Shown here: one piece after another, positions 13,299-22,880 of the stretch
Numbering within the stretch: position 1 is the first letter of the stretch
Layout of the letters: each line of letters begins with the position of its first letter
From: an uncultured Actinomycetes bacterium
GTDB lineage: Bacteria > Actinomycetota > Actinomycetes > Mycobacteriales > Nakamurellaceae
Assembly (NCBI GenBank): GCA_937926105.1
Contig: CALANS010000012.1
Span: 1-27,268, forward strand
Length of the DNA stretch: 27,268 nt
Reading direction: 5' to 3'
Program-made: the position numbers and the translations under genes
Notes under the pieces: generated by a model
The model's input: the letters and a program-made list of their open reading frames with translations, nothing else
Databases searched by the model: none
What the model was told of the DNA's origin: nothing

Positions 13299-13904
13299 TC
13301 AGCTGCACTCCGAGCCCGGGTGGTAGCGCTTGACCCGGTGCAGGGTGTTCTCGTCAGTGTGGTGCATCTCCATTCCGGTGGCGGCCAGTCGGAGCAGCAG
13401 GTCCGAGGTGTAGGTGAAGGTGCCGTCGTCGTTGAGCGTGAAGGTGCTGGTGAAGTTCTTGATCTCCGCGCGGTCCATCAAATAACGATTTTGCAGAATG
13501 CCGTATGACGGGTCGCCGGGCTTGGCGTCGAAATGCAACTCCCGGTCCCGCTCGCCGGCGTCGCTGCCCGCCAGAATCGCGATGCCCCGGCCGAACACCA
13601 CGTTGCGGATGATCTGCCCGTTCGCCTTGTCCCACAGCAGGAAGCCGATCTCGTCGTGGAACGGATCCATCGCCTCCTCGCCGTGCCGCCACGCCGTCAT
13701 GGAGTAGTTGAGCCCCCACAGCACCTGGTTGCCGTTCTCCTGGATCGGGATCGGCCGGAAGTTCGCCTTCTCGAAGTAGGGGGTCTGGCTCGTTTCATCA
13801 TCCTTGTTGTGATAGGAGAGGTCGACGCCCACGTCACCCTCCCATTCACCGACCAGCGGGGTCAGGGGACCCAGTTTCTGCGGGCCGAGGATCGTGGTGG
13901 GCAT
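13299..13904 (-). CDS. Nitrobindin-like heme-binding beta-barrel protein (THAP4/FABP-like)
   Basis: This 201-residue protein has the nitrobindin signature G-x-W-x-G (V-G-E-W-E-G, Gly19-Trp21-Gly23) and the alternating strands of a lipocalin-like 10-strand barrel, including Y-F-E-K-A-N-F-R-P, Q-V-L-W-G-L-N-Y and G-F-L-L-W-D. It ends with the M-H-H-T-D-E-N-T-L-H-R-V strand. Related proteins bind ferric heme and turn peroxynitrite into nitrate. ATG 13904 follows GGAAGG. The gene is divergent from furA-katG across a 172-bp gap, so a shared role in oxidative and nitrosative defence is likely. The family is also annotated as 'FABP family' in actinobacteria. Confidence 0.82.
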   Translation of the reverse strand: MPTTILGPQKLGPLTPLVGEWEGDVGVDLSYHNKDDETSQTPYFEKANFRPIPIQENGNQVLWGLNYSMTAWRHGEEAMDPFHDEIGFLLWDKANGQIIRNVVFGRGIAILAGSDAGERDRELHFDAKPGDPSYGILQNRYLMDRAEIKNFTSTFTLNDDGTFTYTSDLLLRLAATGMEMHHTDENTLHRVKRYHPGSECS

Positions 13905-14040
13905 GGGGCAACCTTCCTTCGGGACAGCACGCGCCAAGTCGTGCAGACGGTAGCACCGCCGATTCGTCCCGCGGTGCGGGTGATGCACGGTGGTGCCGAC
14001 GGCGACGATGTCCACTACGGCGCGGGCCATCCATTCGCAG

Positions 14041-14070
14041 TCTTGACTTATTCAAGATTATCAGGACACT
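14041..14070 (+). promoter_or_regulatory. furA promoter with Fur-type palindrome
   Basis: TCTTGA-CTTAT-TCAAGA (14041-14057) is a perfect 6-bp inverted repeat over the -35 box TTGACT (14043-14048). Sixteen bases later GACACT (14065-14070) ends six bases before ATG 14077, so the message is probably leaderless. The AT-rich block stands out in a GC-rich region. It resembles the FurA autoregulatory site of mycobacteria in position and sequence. Confidence 0.75.
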
Positions 14071-14076
14071 GGGGTC

Positions 14077-14502
14077 ATGGCAACGGATGCACGCCGGCAG
14101 GTCCATGAGGCGGGGCTGCGCGCCACCGGCCCGCGGCTGGCCGTGTTGACCGCCGTGCGCGAACACCCGCACGCGAACACTGAGTCGATCATCGACGCCA
14201 CTCGGTCGGTGCTGCCCACTGTCTCTCACCAGGCGGTCTACGACTGCCTGCGGGTCTTGACCGACGCGGGGCTGCTGCGCCGTATCCAGCCGTCCGGCTC
14301 GGCCGCGCGCTACGAGACCCGGGTCGGCGACAACCACCACCACGTGGTCTGCCGGTCCTGCGGTGCGATTGAGGACGTCGACTGCGCCGTGGGGGAAACA
14401 CCGTGCCTGATCGCCTCGGACTCGCACGGATACGAGATCGACGAGGCCGAGGTCGTCTATTGGGGCCAGTGCGCGTCCTGCGCGGGCCTCGTCACCCAGT
14501 AA
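14077..14502 (+). CDS. furA: FurA: Fur-family redox/metal-responsive repressor of katG
   Basis: This 141-residue protein has the N-terminal winged helix of Fur (R-A-T-G-P-R at 15-20; V-S-H-Q-A-V-Y-D-C-L at 49-58). The dimer domain holds D-N-H-H-H-V-V-C-R-S-C-G at 85-96, with Cys92/Cys95 and Cys132/Cys135 as structural zinc pairs. In actinobacteria FurA represses itself and the following catalase-peroxidase and releases on peroxide. It lies 27 bp upstream of katG in the same direction. The upstream palindrome at 14041-14057 is the likely operator, and there is no ribosome site before ATG 14077, in keeping with leaderless translation. Confidence 0.95.
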   Translation: MATDARRQVHEAGLRATGPRLAVLTAVREHPHANTESIIDATRSVLPTVSHQAVYDCLRVLTDAGLLRRIQPSGSAARYETRVGDNHHHVVCRSCGAIEDVDCAVGETPCLIASDSHGYEIDEAEVVYWGQCASCAGLVTQ

Positions 14503-16776
<2,274 letters not shown>

Positions 16777-16784
16777 GCCCCGAG

Positions 16785-16812
16785 CCCAGCGTCACGCCTG
16801 GCCCGCGCTGGG
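16785..16812. terminator. Hairpin terminator after katG
   Basis: CCCAGCG (16785-16791) pairs with CGCTGGG (16806-16812) across a 14-nt loop, starting 9 bp after the katG stop. It lies in the 199-bp gap before the convergent SRPBCC gene; the remaining 160 bp are GC-rich and show nothing else clear. Confidence 0.55.
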
Positions 16813-16975
16813 TCTGGGGCCGGTGACGCCGGCCGGTCCGACTGCCGTCGAGGCGGCGCGGGCCGGCCGGCGTCCGGCGTGTGAGAGTATTGCCGCCGAC
16901 CACTTGCGGAGGGGCGGGGCAATTCGCTGACGCCATCGGCGAACTCGTCCGGCAGGATCGGGTTGGCGGCTCGGT

Positions 16976-17437
16976 TCAGCCGGCCAGGTAAGCGGCCAGG
17001 TTCGCCAGCGACGACGCCATCCCCGCGGCGTGCTCCTCGGCCGAGATGGCGTCCGGAACCTGCTCCGCCCGGATCTCTACCCGGCTGCCGGCCGGATCGG
17101 GCGTCACCGACCAGGTCATGGTCATCGTCCCGGCGAAGGCCGGGTCATCGGAGACGAAGTCGATCGCCTGCACCACCCGCGAAGTGGGCACGATCTCGAC
17201 GAACCGGGCCTGCACCACATCGGATCCGGCATCCGTCTTGCCCCGGGCGGATGCCGGATCGGCATAGGTCATCCTCATTCGGTAGGACCCGCCAGGGCGG
17301 GCGTCGAAATGGTCGAACGATCCGGTCATGCCCGCTGGAGGCAACCAGCTGGCCAGCGCGACTGGGTCGATCAGGGCGGCGAACACCAGGTCCGTCGGCG
17401 CAGCGATGATCCGTGAGGCGGCATCGGTTCGCGGCAT
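16976..17437 (-). CDS. SRPBCC-fold protein (AHSA1/START-like)
   Basis: This 153-residue protein has the pattern of the activator-of-Hsp90-ATPase-like SRPBCC family: I-x-A-P-x-D-L-V-F-A-A-L near 10-22, then W-L-P-P-A-G-M-T-G-S at 31-40, the strand G-G-S-Y-R-M-R-M-T-Y, V-V-Q-A-I-D-F, T-M-T-M-T-W-S-V, and a closing helix. The fold forms a cavity for a hydrophobic ligand; the ligand and role are unknown. ATG 17437 is preceded by TAGTGT six bases upstream, so it looks leaderless. It is divergent from the 19-codon ORF and the DUF5107 gene. Confidence 0.85.
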   Translation of the reverse strand: MPRTDAASRIIAAPTDLVFAALIDPVALASWLPPAGMTGSFDHFDARPGGSYRMRMTYADPASARGKTDAGSDVVQARFVEIVPTSRVVQAIDFVSDDPAFAGTMTMTWSVTPDPAGSRVEIRAEQVPDAISAEEHAAGMASSLANLAAYLAG

Positions 17438-17443
17438 CGGACC

Positions 17444-17449
17444 ACACTA
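17444..17449 (-). promoter_or_regulatory. -10 element (TAGTGT) for the SRPBCC gene, leaderless
   Basis: On the minus strand TAGTGT is followed by exactly six bases and then ATG 17437. It fits TANNNT, and no ribosome site is present between it and the start. Confidence 0.55.
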
Positions 17450-17511
17450 CTGGCGCGGTAGGTCGAAGCGGCGCGGCAATCTCGATCGGTCCAAGACCGG
17501 CCCGGCGACCG

Positions 17512-17517
17512 TAGGCT
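17512..17517 (+). promoter_or_regulatory. -10 element (TAGGCT) for the leaderless ORF before the DUF5107 gene
   Basis: TAGGCT fits TANNNT and ends six bases before ATG 17524. This predicts a transcript beginning at the first base of the short ORF. Confidence 0.5.
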
Positions 17518-17523
17518 GGGCCC

Positions 17524-17583
17524 ATGATCCATGACTGCGTCGCCGTGTCACGCTGCCATTCGGCCAGGGGTGGGGCCCGATGA
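17524..17583 (+). CDS. Leaderless 19-codon upstream ORF with two Cys, coupled to DUF5107 gene
   Basis: The ORF reads MIHDCVAVSRCHSARGGAR. It begins at an ATG with TAGGCT exactly six bases upstream, and its TGA (17581-17583) overlaps the ATG (17580) of the DUF5107 gene as ATGA. Both facts argue that it is translated. The peptide has two Cys and several Arg/His but no known motif. Short leaderless ORFs with Cys codons upstream of operons act as attenuators in mycobacteria, so it may tune the downstream gene to amino-acid supply, or simply deliver ribosomes to it. Confidence 0.45.
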   Translation: MIHDCVAVSRCHSARGGAR

Positions 17584-19721
17584 CGCAGGTGCAGGTCGAA
17601 CGGTGGGAGATGCCGTCCGCGGCCGTCGGCGGCGTCAACCCGCTGCCGCCGTTGTTCGCGGGCGGAAACCTCGACAAGACGGCCGATCTGACCGGTGCCC
17701 TGGGGCCGGTCGGCGACGAGATCCGCGCCGGTGCCGGCTACGGCAGGGTGGAGTCGGTCTGCCCGTATCTGCTGCAGGATTCCTATACCCGCGAGCGGTC
17801 CCGGCACGCCCACCCGGCGATCGTGCTGGCCAACGAACACCTGCGGGCCACCTTCCTGCCCGGGCTCGGCGGTCGGCTGTGGTCGCTGCGGCACGTCGCG
17901 ACCGGCGACGAGCTGCTGTTCACCAACCCGGTCCTGCAGCCCGCCCACCTCGCGCTGCGCAACGCCTGGTTCGCCGGTGGCGTGGAGTGGAATATCGGCA
18001 CCATTGGCCACACCCCGCTGACCTGCGATCCGATGCACGCCGCGCTCGTCCGGGCCGACGACGGCAGCCCCGCGCTGCGGCTGTATGAGTTCGAGCGAAT
18101 CCGGCGCGTGGTCTACCAGATCGATGTGCAGCTGCCGCCGGGCTCCCCGGTGCTGATCGTGCACGTGCGCATCGGCAATCCCAATCGGCACGAGGTTCCG
18201 ATGTATTGGTGGTCCAACATCGCGGTACCGCAGGCGCCCGGCACCCGAGTGCTGGTGCCGGCGGACTTCGCGTGGAACTACTCCTACGAGAACGTGTTAC
18301 GCCGCGAGCTCGTCTGCGGGCCGGTCGGCGGCAGCCACGAGAGCGGGGACGGGTCCGCCGGGGACCGAAGGGGCCGCAGCGAAGGGCCCGGCGCGGGACC
18401 GTCCGACGTCTCCTACCCCGCGCGCTTCGCCGATGCCGCCGACTTCTTTTTCGACCTGGCCGACGCGACGCAACCGTTCATCGCCGCGGTGGACGCCTCT
18501 GGAACCGGTGTCTTCCAGACCTCGACCCGAAACCTGGTCGGACGCAAGTTGTTCCGATGGGGGACCGGCCCCGGTGGCCGGCGCTGGCAGCAGTGGCTTA
18601 CCGGTATGGCCGACGATCCGGCGGCGGGCTATGCCGAGATCCAGGCCGGGCTGGCCCGTACCCAGTTCGAGCACCTGCGGATGCCCGCAGGTGCGACGTG
18701 GTCGTGGACGGAGGCCTACGGCAGGATCGATCTGGCCACCGAGGCGGCACACGGGCCCTGGCGGCAGGCGCGGCTGGCGGCCGAGAGCGCCATTGCCGCA
18801 GCGATGCCCGCCGATCGGCTCACGGTGGTCCACACCGATGCCGGCCGACTGGCCGATCGGGCGCCGGAAAGCCTGCTGCACACCGGGTCCGGCTGGGGCG
18901 CGTTCGAGCGGCGGTTGCGGGCCCGGGCCGGCGAACCACCGATCGATGCCCCCGGCACCCCGTTCCCCGACGCGTCCCTGTCCGACGAACAACGGCCATG
19001 GCTGGCCCTGTTGGAGAGCGGTCCGTTCCCGGACCCAGAGCCCGGAGAGCTACCGGGATCGGTGCACCTGCACCCGTTGCTGGCAGACCTGCTGGCCGGC
19101 TCGACCGGGTGGGCGGCACCGGCGATGCTGGGCGTGATTCGGGCCCGCGACGGCGATCCCGAAGGAGCGCGAGCCGCCTGGCAGTCCTCCCTGGAGCGTG
19201 CCGAGAACGTCTACGCGAGAAGGAACCTGGCCGTACTGGCGGCGCGCGCCGGGCGCCTGGACGAGGCGGCCGAACAGTACGCCCGGGCACTGGAATCCGG
19301 ACGGGTCGACCGGACGCGCATCGTCGAGCCGCTGCTGGCCACCGGCCCGGGGGCGGCGCACCCCGCGCTGGTGATCGAGGCGCTGCGCGCCTTCCTGGCC
19401 GCTGGGCAGGCGCCGCGAGCACTCGAGGTGATCGACGGCCTACCGATCGATCAGCGGGATCGTGGCCGTGTGCGGCTGCTGGAGGCCACGGCCGCCCTCG
19501 CCGCCGGGGACCTCGACCGGTGCGGCGAGATCCTGTCCGACCCCGACCTTCAGGTGGCGGACCTGCGGGAGGGGGAGGACTCGCTGGACCAGCTGTGGTG
19601 GGAATACCGAACCAGGCTCGCCGCCGCCGAGCGGCACACCGAGCCCGACGATGCGTTGCGCGCCGAGATCCGGCGCACCGTCACCGTTCCCGCCCACCTG
19701 GACTTTCGGATGCATCCGTAA
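17580..19721 (+). CDS. DUF5107 protein with C-terminal tetratricopeptide-like repeats
   Basis: This 713-residue protein appears cytoplasmic (no signal peptide). The first ~450 residues are a DUF5107 domain, a galactose-mutarotase-like beta-sandwich, with signatures L-P-G-L-G-G-R-L-W-S-L, F-A-G-G-V-E-W-N-I-G and M-Y-W-W-S-N-I-A-V-P. Residues ~490-660 are Ala/Leu-rich paired helices of TPR type (A-R-A-A-W-x-x-S-L-E-R, A-E-Q-Y-A-R-A-L). Members are thought to act on carbohydrates, but no activity is assigned. Between about 251 and 280 is a Gly/Ser/Asp/Arg-rich insert that breaks the domain. ATG 17580 has a G-rich site (GGGGTGGGG) and overlaps the short upstream ORF. Its 3' end overlaps the convergent lipid-kinase gene by 41 bp. 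Confidence 0.87.
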   Translation: MTQVQVERWEMPSAAVGGVNPLPPLFAGGNLDKTADLTGALGPVGDEIRAGAGYGRVESVCPYLLQDSYTRERSRHAHPAIVLANEHLRATFLPGLGGRLWSLRHVATGDELLFTNPVLQPAHLALRNAWFAGGVEWNIGTIGHTPLTCDPMHAALVRADDGSPALRLYEFERIRRVVYQIDVQLPPGSPVLIVHVRIGNPNRHEVPMYWWSNIAVPQAPGTRVLVPADFAWNYSYENVLRRELVCGPVGGSHESGDGSAGDRRGRSEGPGAGPSDVSYPARFADAADFFFDLADATQPFIAAVDASGTGVFQTSTRNLVGRKLFRWGTGPGGRRWQQWLTGMADDPAAGYAEIQAGLARTQFEHLRMPAGATWSWTEAYGRIDLATEAAHGPWRQARLAAESAIAAAMPADRLTVVHTDAGRLADRAPESLLHTGSGWGAFERRLRARAGEPPIDAPGTPFPDASLSDEQRPWLALLESGPFPDPEPGELPGSVHLHPLLADLLAGSTGWAAPAMLGVIRARDGDPEGARAAWQSSLERAENVYARRNLAVLAARAGRLDEAAEQYARALESGRVDRTRIVEPLLATGPGAAHPALVIEALRAFLAAGQAPRALEVIDGLPIDQRDRGRVRLLEATAALAAGDLDRCGEILSDPDLQVADLREGEDSLDQLWWEYRTRLAAAERHTEPDDALRAEIRRTVTVPAHLDFRMHP

Positions 19722-21243
19722 CGCGACGTGGCCGATCGTCCCGACCCGGCCGGCCGCCCCCGGGTCCGCAATACACCGTCAGTGCCTGCCGGCGCACGGT
19801 GAACCGCACCTGGCGCGGGGCGTCACCGACCTCGCCGTCCCTGGCCAGCGCATCGTTGGTACGGCCACCCGGCCGGATCGTGACCACCAGGTCGGGCACC
19901 CGCATCCGGACGAACCGAGAACTGTGCACCGCACCGCCAGACAGCGCGGCGGCCAGCAACCCCAGCGGCGAGCTGGGCTTGCTGGCATCCATCAGCCGCA
20001 CATCCAGCACCCCGGTGTCCATCCGGGGTCGCCACCGCGGCACCATGCCGGCCGGGCGGTATAGACCGTTGCCGACGAACAATGCCTGCAGTGCACGGTC
20101 GACCCCGTCCACGGTGACGGGCAGCGGGGGACAGCGGCGCAGCACCGCCAGAGCGGCGATCGCGGCGGCCAGCGGCTTGCCCCATCGCTTCTCGCGCTTC
20201 TCGCGTTCGCTGACGAATTGCGGATAGCTGCCCAGGCTGGCCGTGTTGACGAACGGCCGGCCGCCCGCCTCACCGACGTCGATGCGCATGGCCCGGCCGG
20301 CCGCGAGCGCGTCGACGGCATCGCCCAGCTCCGGCAGCCGCAGGTCCTTTGCGCAGTGGTTGAAGGTTCCGGCCGGCAGCACCAGCAGCGGGACATCGGC
20401 CGCCATCGCCGCCTCGGCGGCCGCGTTGACGGTCCCGTCACCGCCTGCGACACCGAGCACCTCCCCTCGGTCTGCCGCCGCCCGGAGCGCCCCGGCGAGG
20501 TCGTCGCCCGCACTCAGCTCGACCACCTCGGCATCCGGCAGCCGGCATCGCAACTCGTCGATGACCGTCGCGCCGTCCCCATTGCCGGACTCGGGATTGA
20601 CCACCGCCACCAGCCCGCGGCCGGTCGGCCGCGCCGGTTGTGGGCGGGCCGGTTCACCGCCGTCGCGCACCGGCTCGCCGCCGGACGCTCGGAACACCGT
20701 GGCGCCGAGCCCGGCGATGCCCGCCCCGATCGCGGCACCGACCAGCACGTCGCTGGGGAAGTGCATCCCGGTATAGACCCGAGACACGCCGACCCCGACG
20801 GCCAGCACGCCGAGCGGCACCGCCAGCGCCGGCGCCTCGACGGCCGCCCCCACGGCGAACGCCGCCGCCGAAGCGGAGTGCCCGGACGGGAACGAACTGG
20901 ACACCGGGATCCGGCGGGCAATGCGGGCGGCGGGCAGCAGGGACAGGTCCGGCCGGCGACGCGGCAACAGCCGCTTGGCCAGCTGGTTGGTCAGCAGGCT
21001 GGTGATCGCGACAGAGGCCAGGCCACGCACCGCCGCGCGCCGGGCCGACGACGATTCGGATGCCCCCAACAGGACCGATACGCCCATCCACAGCGCGGAA
21101 TGATCGGCGGCCCTCGTCAGCAGTGGCAGCCCCCGATCCACCAGTGGCGGAAAGGAGCGAGCGGCCAACCTCGCGCTGCACCGCACGTCCCAGCGATCGA
21201 TGCTGGTGGCGATCCGTCGGAGCGCCCCGCCGCGTCCGGCCAT
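19681..21243 (-). CDS. Fusion of PAP2 phosphatase and diacylglycerol/lipid kinase
   Basis: This is a 520-residue protein of two enzymes. The N-terminal membrane part (about 30-200) has the three PAP2 motifs: K90-x6-R97-P98, P-S-G-H122-S, and S-R155-x5-H161-x3-D165, with hydrophobic helices around them. After a Pro/Arg linker (about 190-209) comes a DAGK/sphingosine-kinase-like domain with V-V-N-P-E-S-G (214-220), G-G-D-G-T (267-271) and L-P-A-G-T-F-N-H-C-A. It would remove a phosphate from a lipid phosphate and phosphorylate a diacylglycerol-like lipid, so it may recycle lipids during envelope synthesis. This fusion is widespread in actinobacteria. ATG 21243 is preceded by TATGCT six bases upstream. 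The 3' end overlaps the DUF5107 gene by 41 bp, tail to tail. Confidence 0.92.
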   Translation of the reverse strand: MAGRGGALRRIATSIDRWDVRCSARLAARSFPPLVDRGLPLLTRAADHSALWMGVSVLLGASESSSARRAAVRGLASVAITSLLTNQLAKRLLPRRRPDLSLLPAARIARRIPVSSSFPSGHSASAAAFAVGAAVEAPALAVPLGVLAVGVGVSRVYTGMHFPSDVLVGAAIGAGIAGLGATVFRASGGEPVRDGGEPARPQPARPTGRGLVAVVNPESGNGDGATVIDELRCRLPDAEVVELSAGDDLAGALRAAADRGEVLGVAGGDGTVNAAAEAAMAADVPLLVLPAGTFNHCAKDLRLPELGDAVDALAAGRAMRIDVGEAGGRPFVNTASLGSYPQFVSEREKREKRWGKPLAAAIAALAVLRRCPPLPVTVDGVDRALQALFVGNGLYRPAGMVPRWRPRMDTGVLDVRLMDASKPSSPLGLLAAALSGGAVHSSRFVRMRVPDLVVTIRPGGRTNDALARDGEVGDAPRQVRFTVRRQALTVYCGPGGGRPGRDDRPRRVTDASESPGGRER

Positions 21244-21249
21244 CACGCG

Positions 21250-21255
21250 AGCATA
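21250..21255 (-). promoter_or_regulatory. -10 element (TATGCT) for the PAP2-lipid kinase gene, leaderless
   Basis: On the minus strand TATGCT is followed by exactly six bases and then ATG 21243. It matches TANNNT and the TATAAT-like pattern well. Confidence 0.6.
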
Positions 21256-21305
21256 GGGGACCGGGCGGCGGCACCGGGTCGATGCCGTCGCATTCGGCCA
21301 GCGGA

Positions 21306-21911
21306 CTACGCCGGGCGCAGGATGGCCACCAGGAAATCCGCGTCCCCGGCGAACGGCCGCAGATCCCAGGTGGACAGCAGCAGGTCCGGCACCCAGCCGG
21401 TGACGGCGGCATGGCCGAGGAACTCCTCGAACGGGTAGCCGCGGCCGGCTCCGAACCCGAACGCGGCCCGCCCGTCCGGAGCGATCGCGGCGCGCAGGTT
21501 CGCCAGCACGTCCCGGCGGGTGCTGGGCGCCAGGAACGTCATGACATTGCCCGCACAGGAGATCGCATCGAACGTGCCGGTGACGCCCGAGCCCGCGAGG
21601 TCCAGTTCGGCGAGGTCCTGCACCAGCCAGGTCGATCCGGGATGGTCCGCGCGGGCGGCATCGATCAGCGCCGGATCCACGTCGACGCCGACCACGGTGT
21701 GCCCGCGCCGCGCGAGCTCGCCGCCGACCCGGCCGGGACCACACCCGGCATCCAGGATCCGCGAGCCGCGCGGCAGCATCGCGTCGATCATGCGGGCCTC
21801 GCCGTGCAGATCCTGACCGGCGGCGGCCATGTCCCGGAAGCGCTGGATGTACCAGGTGGAGTGCTCCGGGTTCTGCTCCACACGCCGCATCCACATGCTC
21901 GTCTCGACCAT
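21306..21911 (-). CDS. Class I SAM-dependent methyltransferase
   Basis: This 201-residue protein has SAM-binding motif I I-L-D-A-G-C-G-P-G at 52-60, the acidic loop V-G-V-D-V-D-P at 74-80, and the later A-I-S-C-A-G-N-V-M strand with R-G-Y-P-F-E-E-F-L. The substrate is unknown. The frame stays open far upstream (to about 22703), but the family begins near M-x-x-T-S-M-W; ATG 21911 also has GACAAT (21923 to 21918) six bases upstream, matching a leaderless start. It lies 62 bp upstream of the PAP2-kinase gene on the same strand and is divergent from the beta-lactamase-fold gene across a 36-bp palindrome. Confidence 0.88.
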   Translation of the reverse strand: MVETSMWMRRVEQNPEHSTWYIQRFRDMAAAGQDLHGEARMIDAMLPRGSRILDAGCGPGRVGGELARRGHTVVGVDVDPALIDAARADHPGSTWLVQDLAELDLAGSGVTGTFDAISCAGNVMTFLAPSTRRDVLANLRAAIAPDGRAAFGFGAGRGYPFEEFLGHAAVTGWVPDLLLSTWDLRPFAGDADFLVAILRPA

Positions 21912-21917
21912 CTGGGC

Positions 21918-21923
21918 ATTGTC
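21918..21923 (-). promoter_or_regulatory. -10 element (GACAAT) for the methyltransferase gene
   Basis: On the minus strand GACAAT is followed by exactly six bases and then ATG 21911. The first base departs from TANNNT, but A2 and T6 are kept; a possible -35 TAGTGC lies about 17 bp upstream (21946 to 21941). Confidence 0.4.
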
Positions 21924-21957
21924 CCGGACGTCGGCGACTCGCACTACGCCGGCTCGT

Positions 21958-21993
21958 GAGTCTGAGGTGGCGCTGTAGCGCGACCTCAGACTC
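21958..21993. repeat. 36-bp near-perfect palindrome between divergent genes
   Basis: Arms GAGTCTGAGGT (21958-21968) and ACCTCAGACTC (21983-21993) are perfect over 11 bp. Inside them GCGCT and AGCGC pair around a GT centre, leaving one G:G mismatch on the way. In all 16 of 18 base pairs match. The centre is about 64 bp from the methyltransferase ATG and 60 bp from the hydrolase GTG, just upstream of both expected -35 positions. It could be an operator serving both promoters or a REP-like mobile palindrome. Confidence 0.85.
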
Positions 21994-22021
21994 CCCAGCG
22001 GGGGATGGGTCGCCCGGCGGA

Positions 22022-22027
22022 TACGGT
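22022..22027 (+). promoter_or_regulatory. -10 element (TACGGT) for the beta-lactamase-fold gene
   Basis: TACGGT fits TANNNT and ends seven bases before GTG 22035, consistent with a leaderless transcript. Confidence 0.5.
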
Positions 22028-22034
22028 GACGTGC

Positions 22035-22847
22035 GTGCGCAGCCTGCAGCAAATCGACGACTGGCCGGTCCCGCACGCCGCGGCAGCGGTGGTGACGGCG
22101 GACGGGATCCAGCACGCCCACGGAGACACCGACCGCGTCTTCCCACTGGCATCGGTGACGAAGCTGCTGACCGCACAGGCCGTGCTGCTGGCGGTGGAGG
22201 AGGGTGTGCTCGACCTGGACGACTCCGCCGGCCCGCCGGGCTCGACGGTGCGACACCTGCTGGCGCACGCCTCCGGGCTGGCGTTCAACGACGACCAGAT
22301 CCAGGCGAAGCCCGGGACCCGGCGGATCTACTCCAACACCGGTTACGCGGTGCTGGGGGATGTGGTGGCGCGGCGATCGGGCTTCGCGTTCGCCGACTAC
22401 CTGGCCGAGGCGGTGACGCAGCCGCTGGGATTGGCTCGCACCGTGCTGGCGGGCCCGGCCGGGCACGGCGGACGATCCACCGTCACCGATATGGCCACCT
22501 TCGCCCGGCAGCTGCTCGCCCCCACCCTGCTCGCCCGACAGACCTACGACGAGGCCATCACGGTCGCGTTTCCCGGGCTGTCCGGAGTGCTGCCCGGATA
22601 CGGGGTGCAGCGACCGAACGATTGGGGGCTGGGCCCGGAGATCCGCGGCGCCAAACACCCGCATTGGACGGGCGCCAGCAACTCGCCGCGCACCGTGGGT
22701 CACTTCGGGCAGTCCGGCACGTTCTGCTGGGCCGATCCGGATGCCGGGGTGGCGCTGGTGGTGCTCACCGACCGGGACTTCGGGGACTGGTGCATGCCCC
22801 GCTGGCCGGCGTTGGCCGACGCCGTGCTGGGCGAGTTCGCCGACTGA
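22035..22847 (+). CDS. Serine hydrolase of the beta-lactamase / penicillin-binding-protein fold
   Basis: This 270-residue protein has no signal peptide. It has the catalytic S40-V-T-K43, the Y99-S-N101 motif, and H-F-G-Q-S-G-T-F as the third (H/K-x-G) motif of class C-like serine hydrolases. Such cytoplasmic members act as esterases or amidases rather than antibiotic hydrolases; the substrate is unknown. GTG 22035 was chosen over ATG 22005 because TACGGT sits seven bases upstream and the product then begins right before the first conserved strand (I-D-D-W-P-V). The gene is convergent with the DUF1003 gene; only 33 bp separate them and no hairpin was seen. Confidence 0.87.
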   Translation: MRSLQQIDDWPVPHAAAAVVTADGIQHAHGDTDRVFPLASVTKLLTAQAVLLAVEEGVLDLDDSAGPPGSTVRHLLAHASGLAFNDDQIQAKPGTRRIYSNTGYAVLGDVVARRSGFAFADYLAEAVTQPLGLARTVLAGPAGHGGRSTVTDMATFARQLLAPTLLARQTYDEAITVAFPGLSGVLPGYGVQRPNDWGLGPEIRGAKHPHWTGASNSPRTVGHFGQSGTFCWADPDAGVALVVLTDRDFGDWCMPRWPALADAVLGEFAD

Positions 22848-22880
22848 TCGTCCGCCGACGAACTCCGGTCTGGGCCTGCG

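Noticed and set aside
21912..22703. Upstream extension of the methyltransferase frame
   Set aside because: It runs opposite the beta-lactamase-fold gene and through the palindrome, and the methyltransferase family starts near residue 1 of the shorter form.
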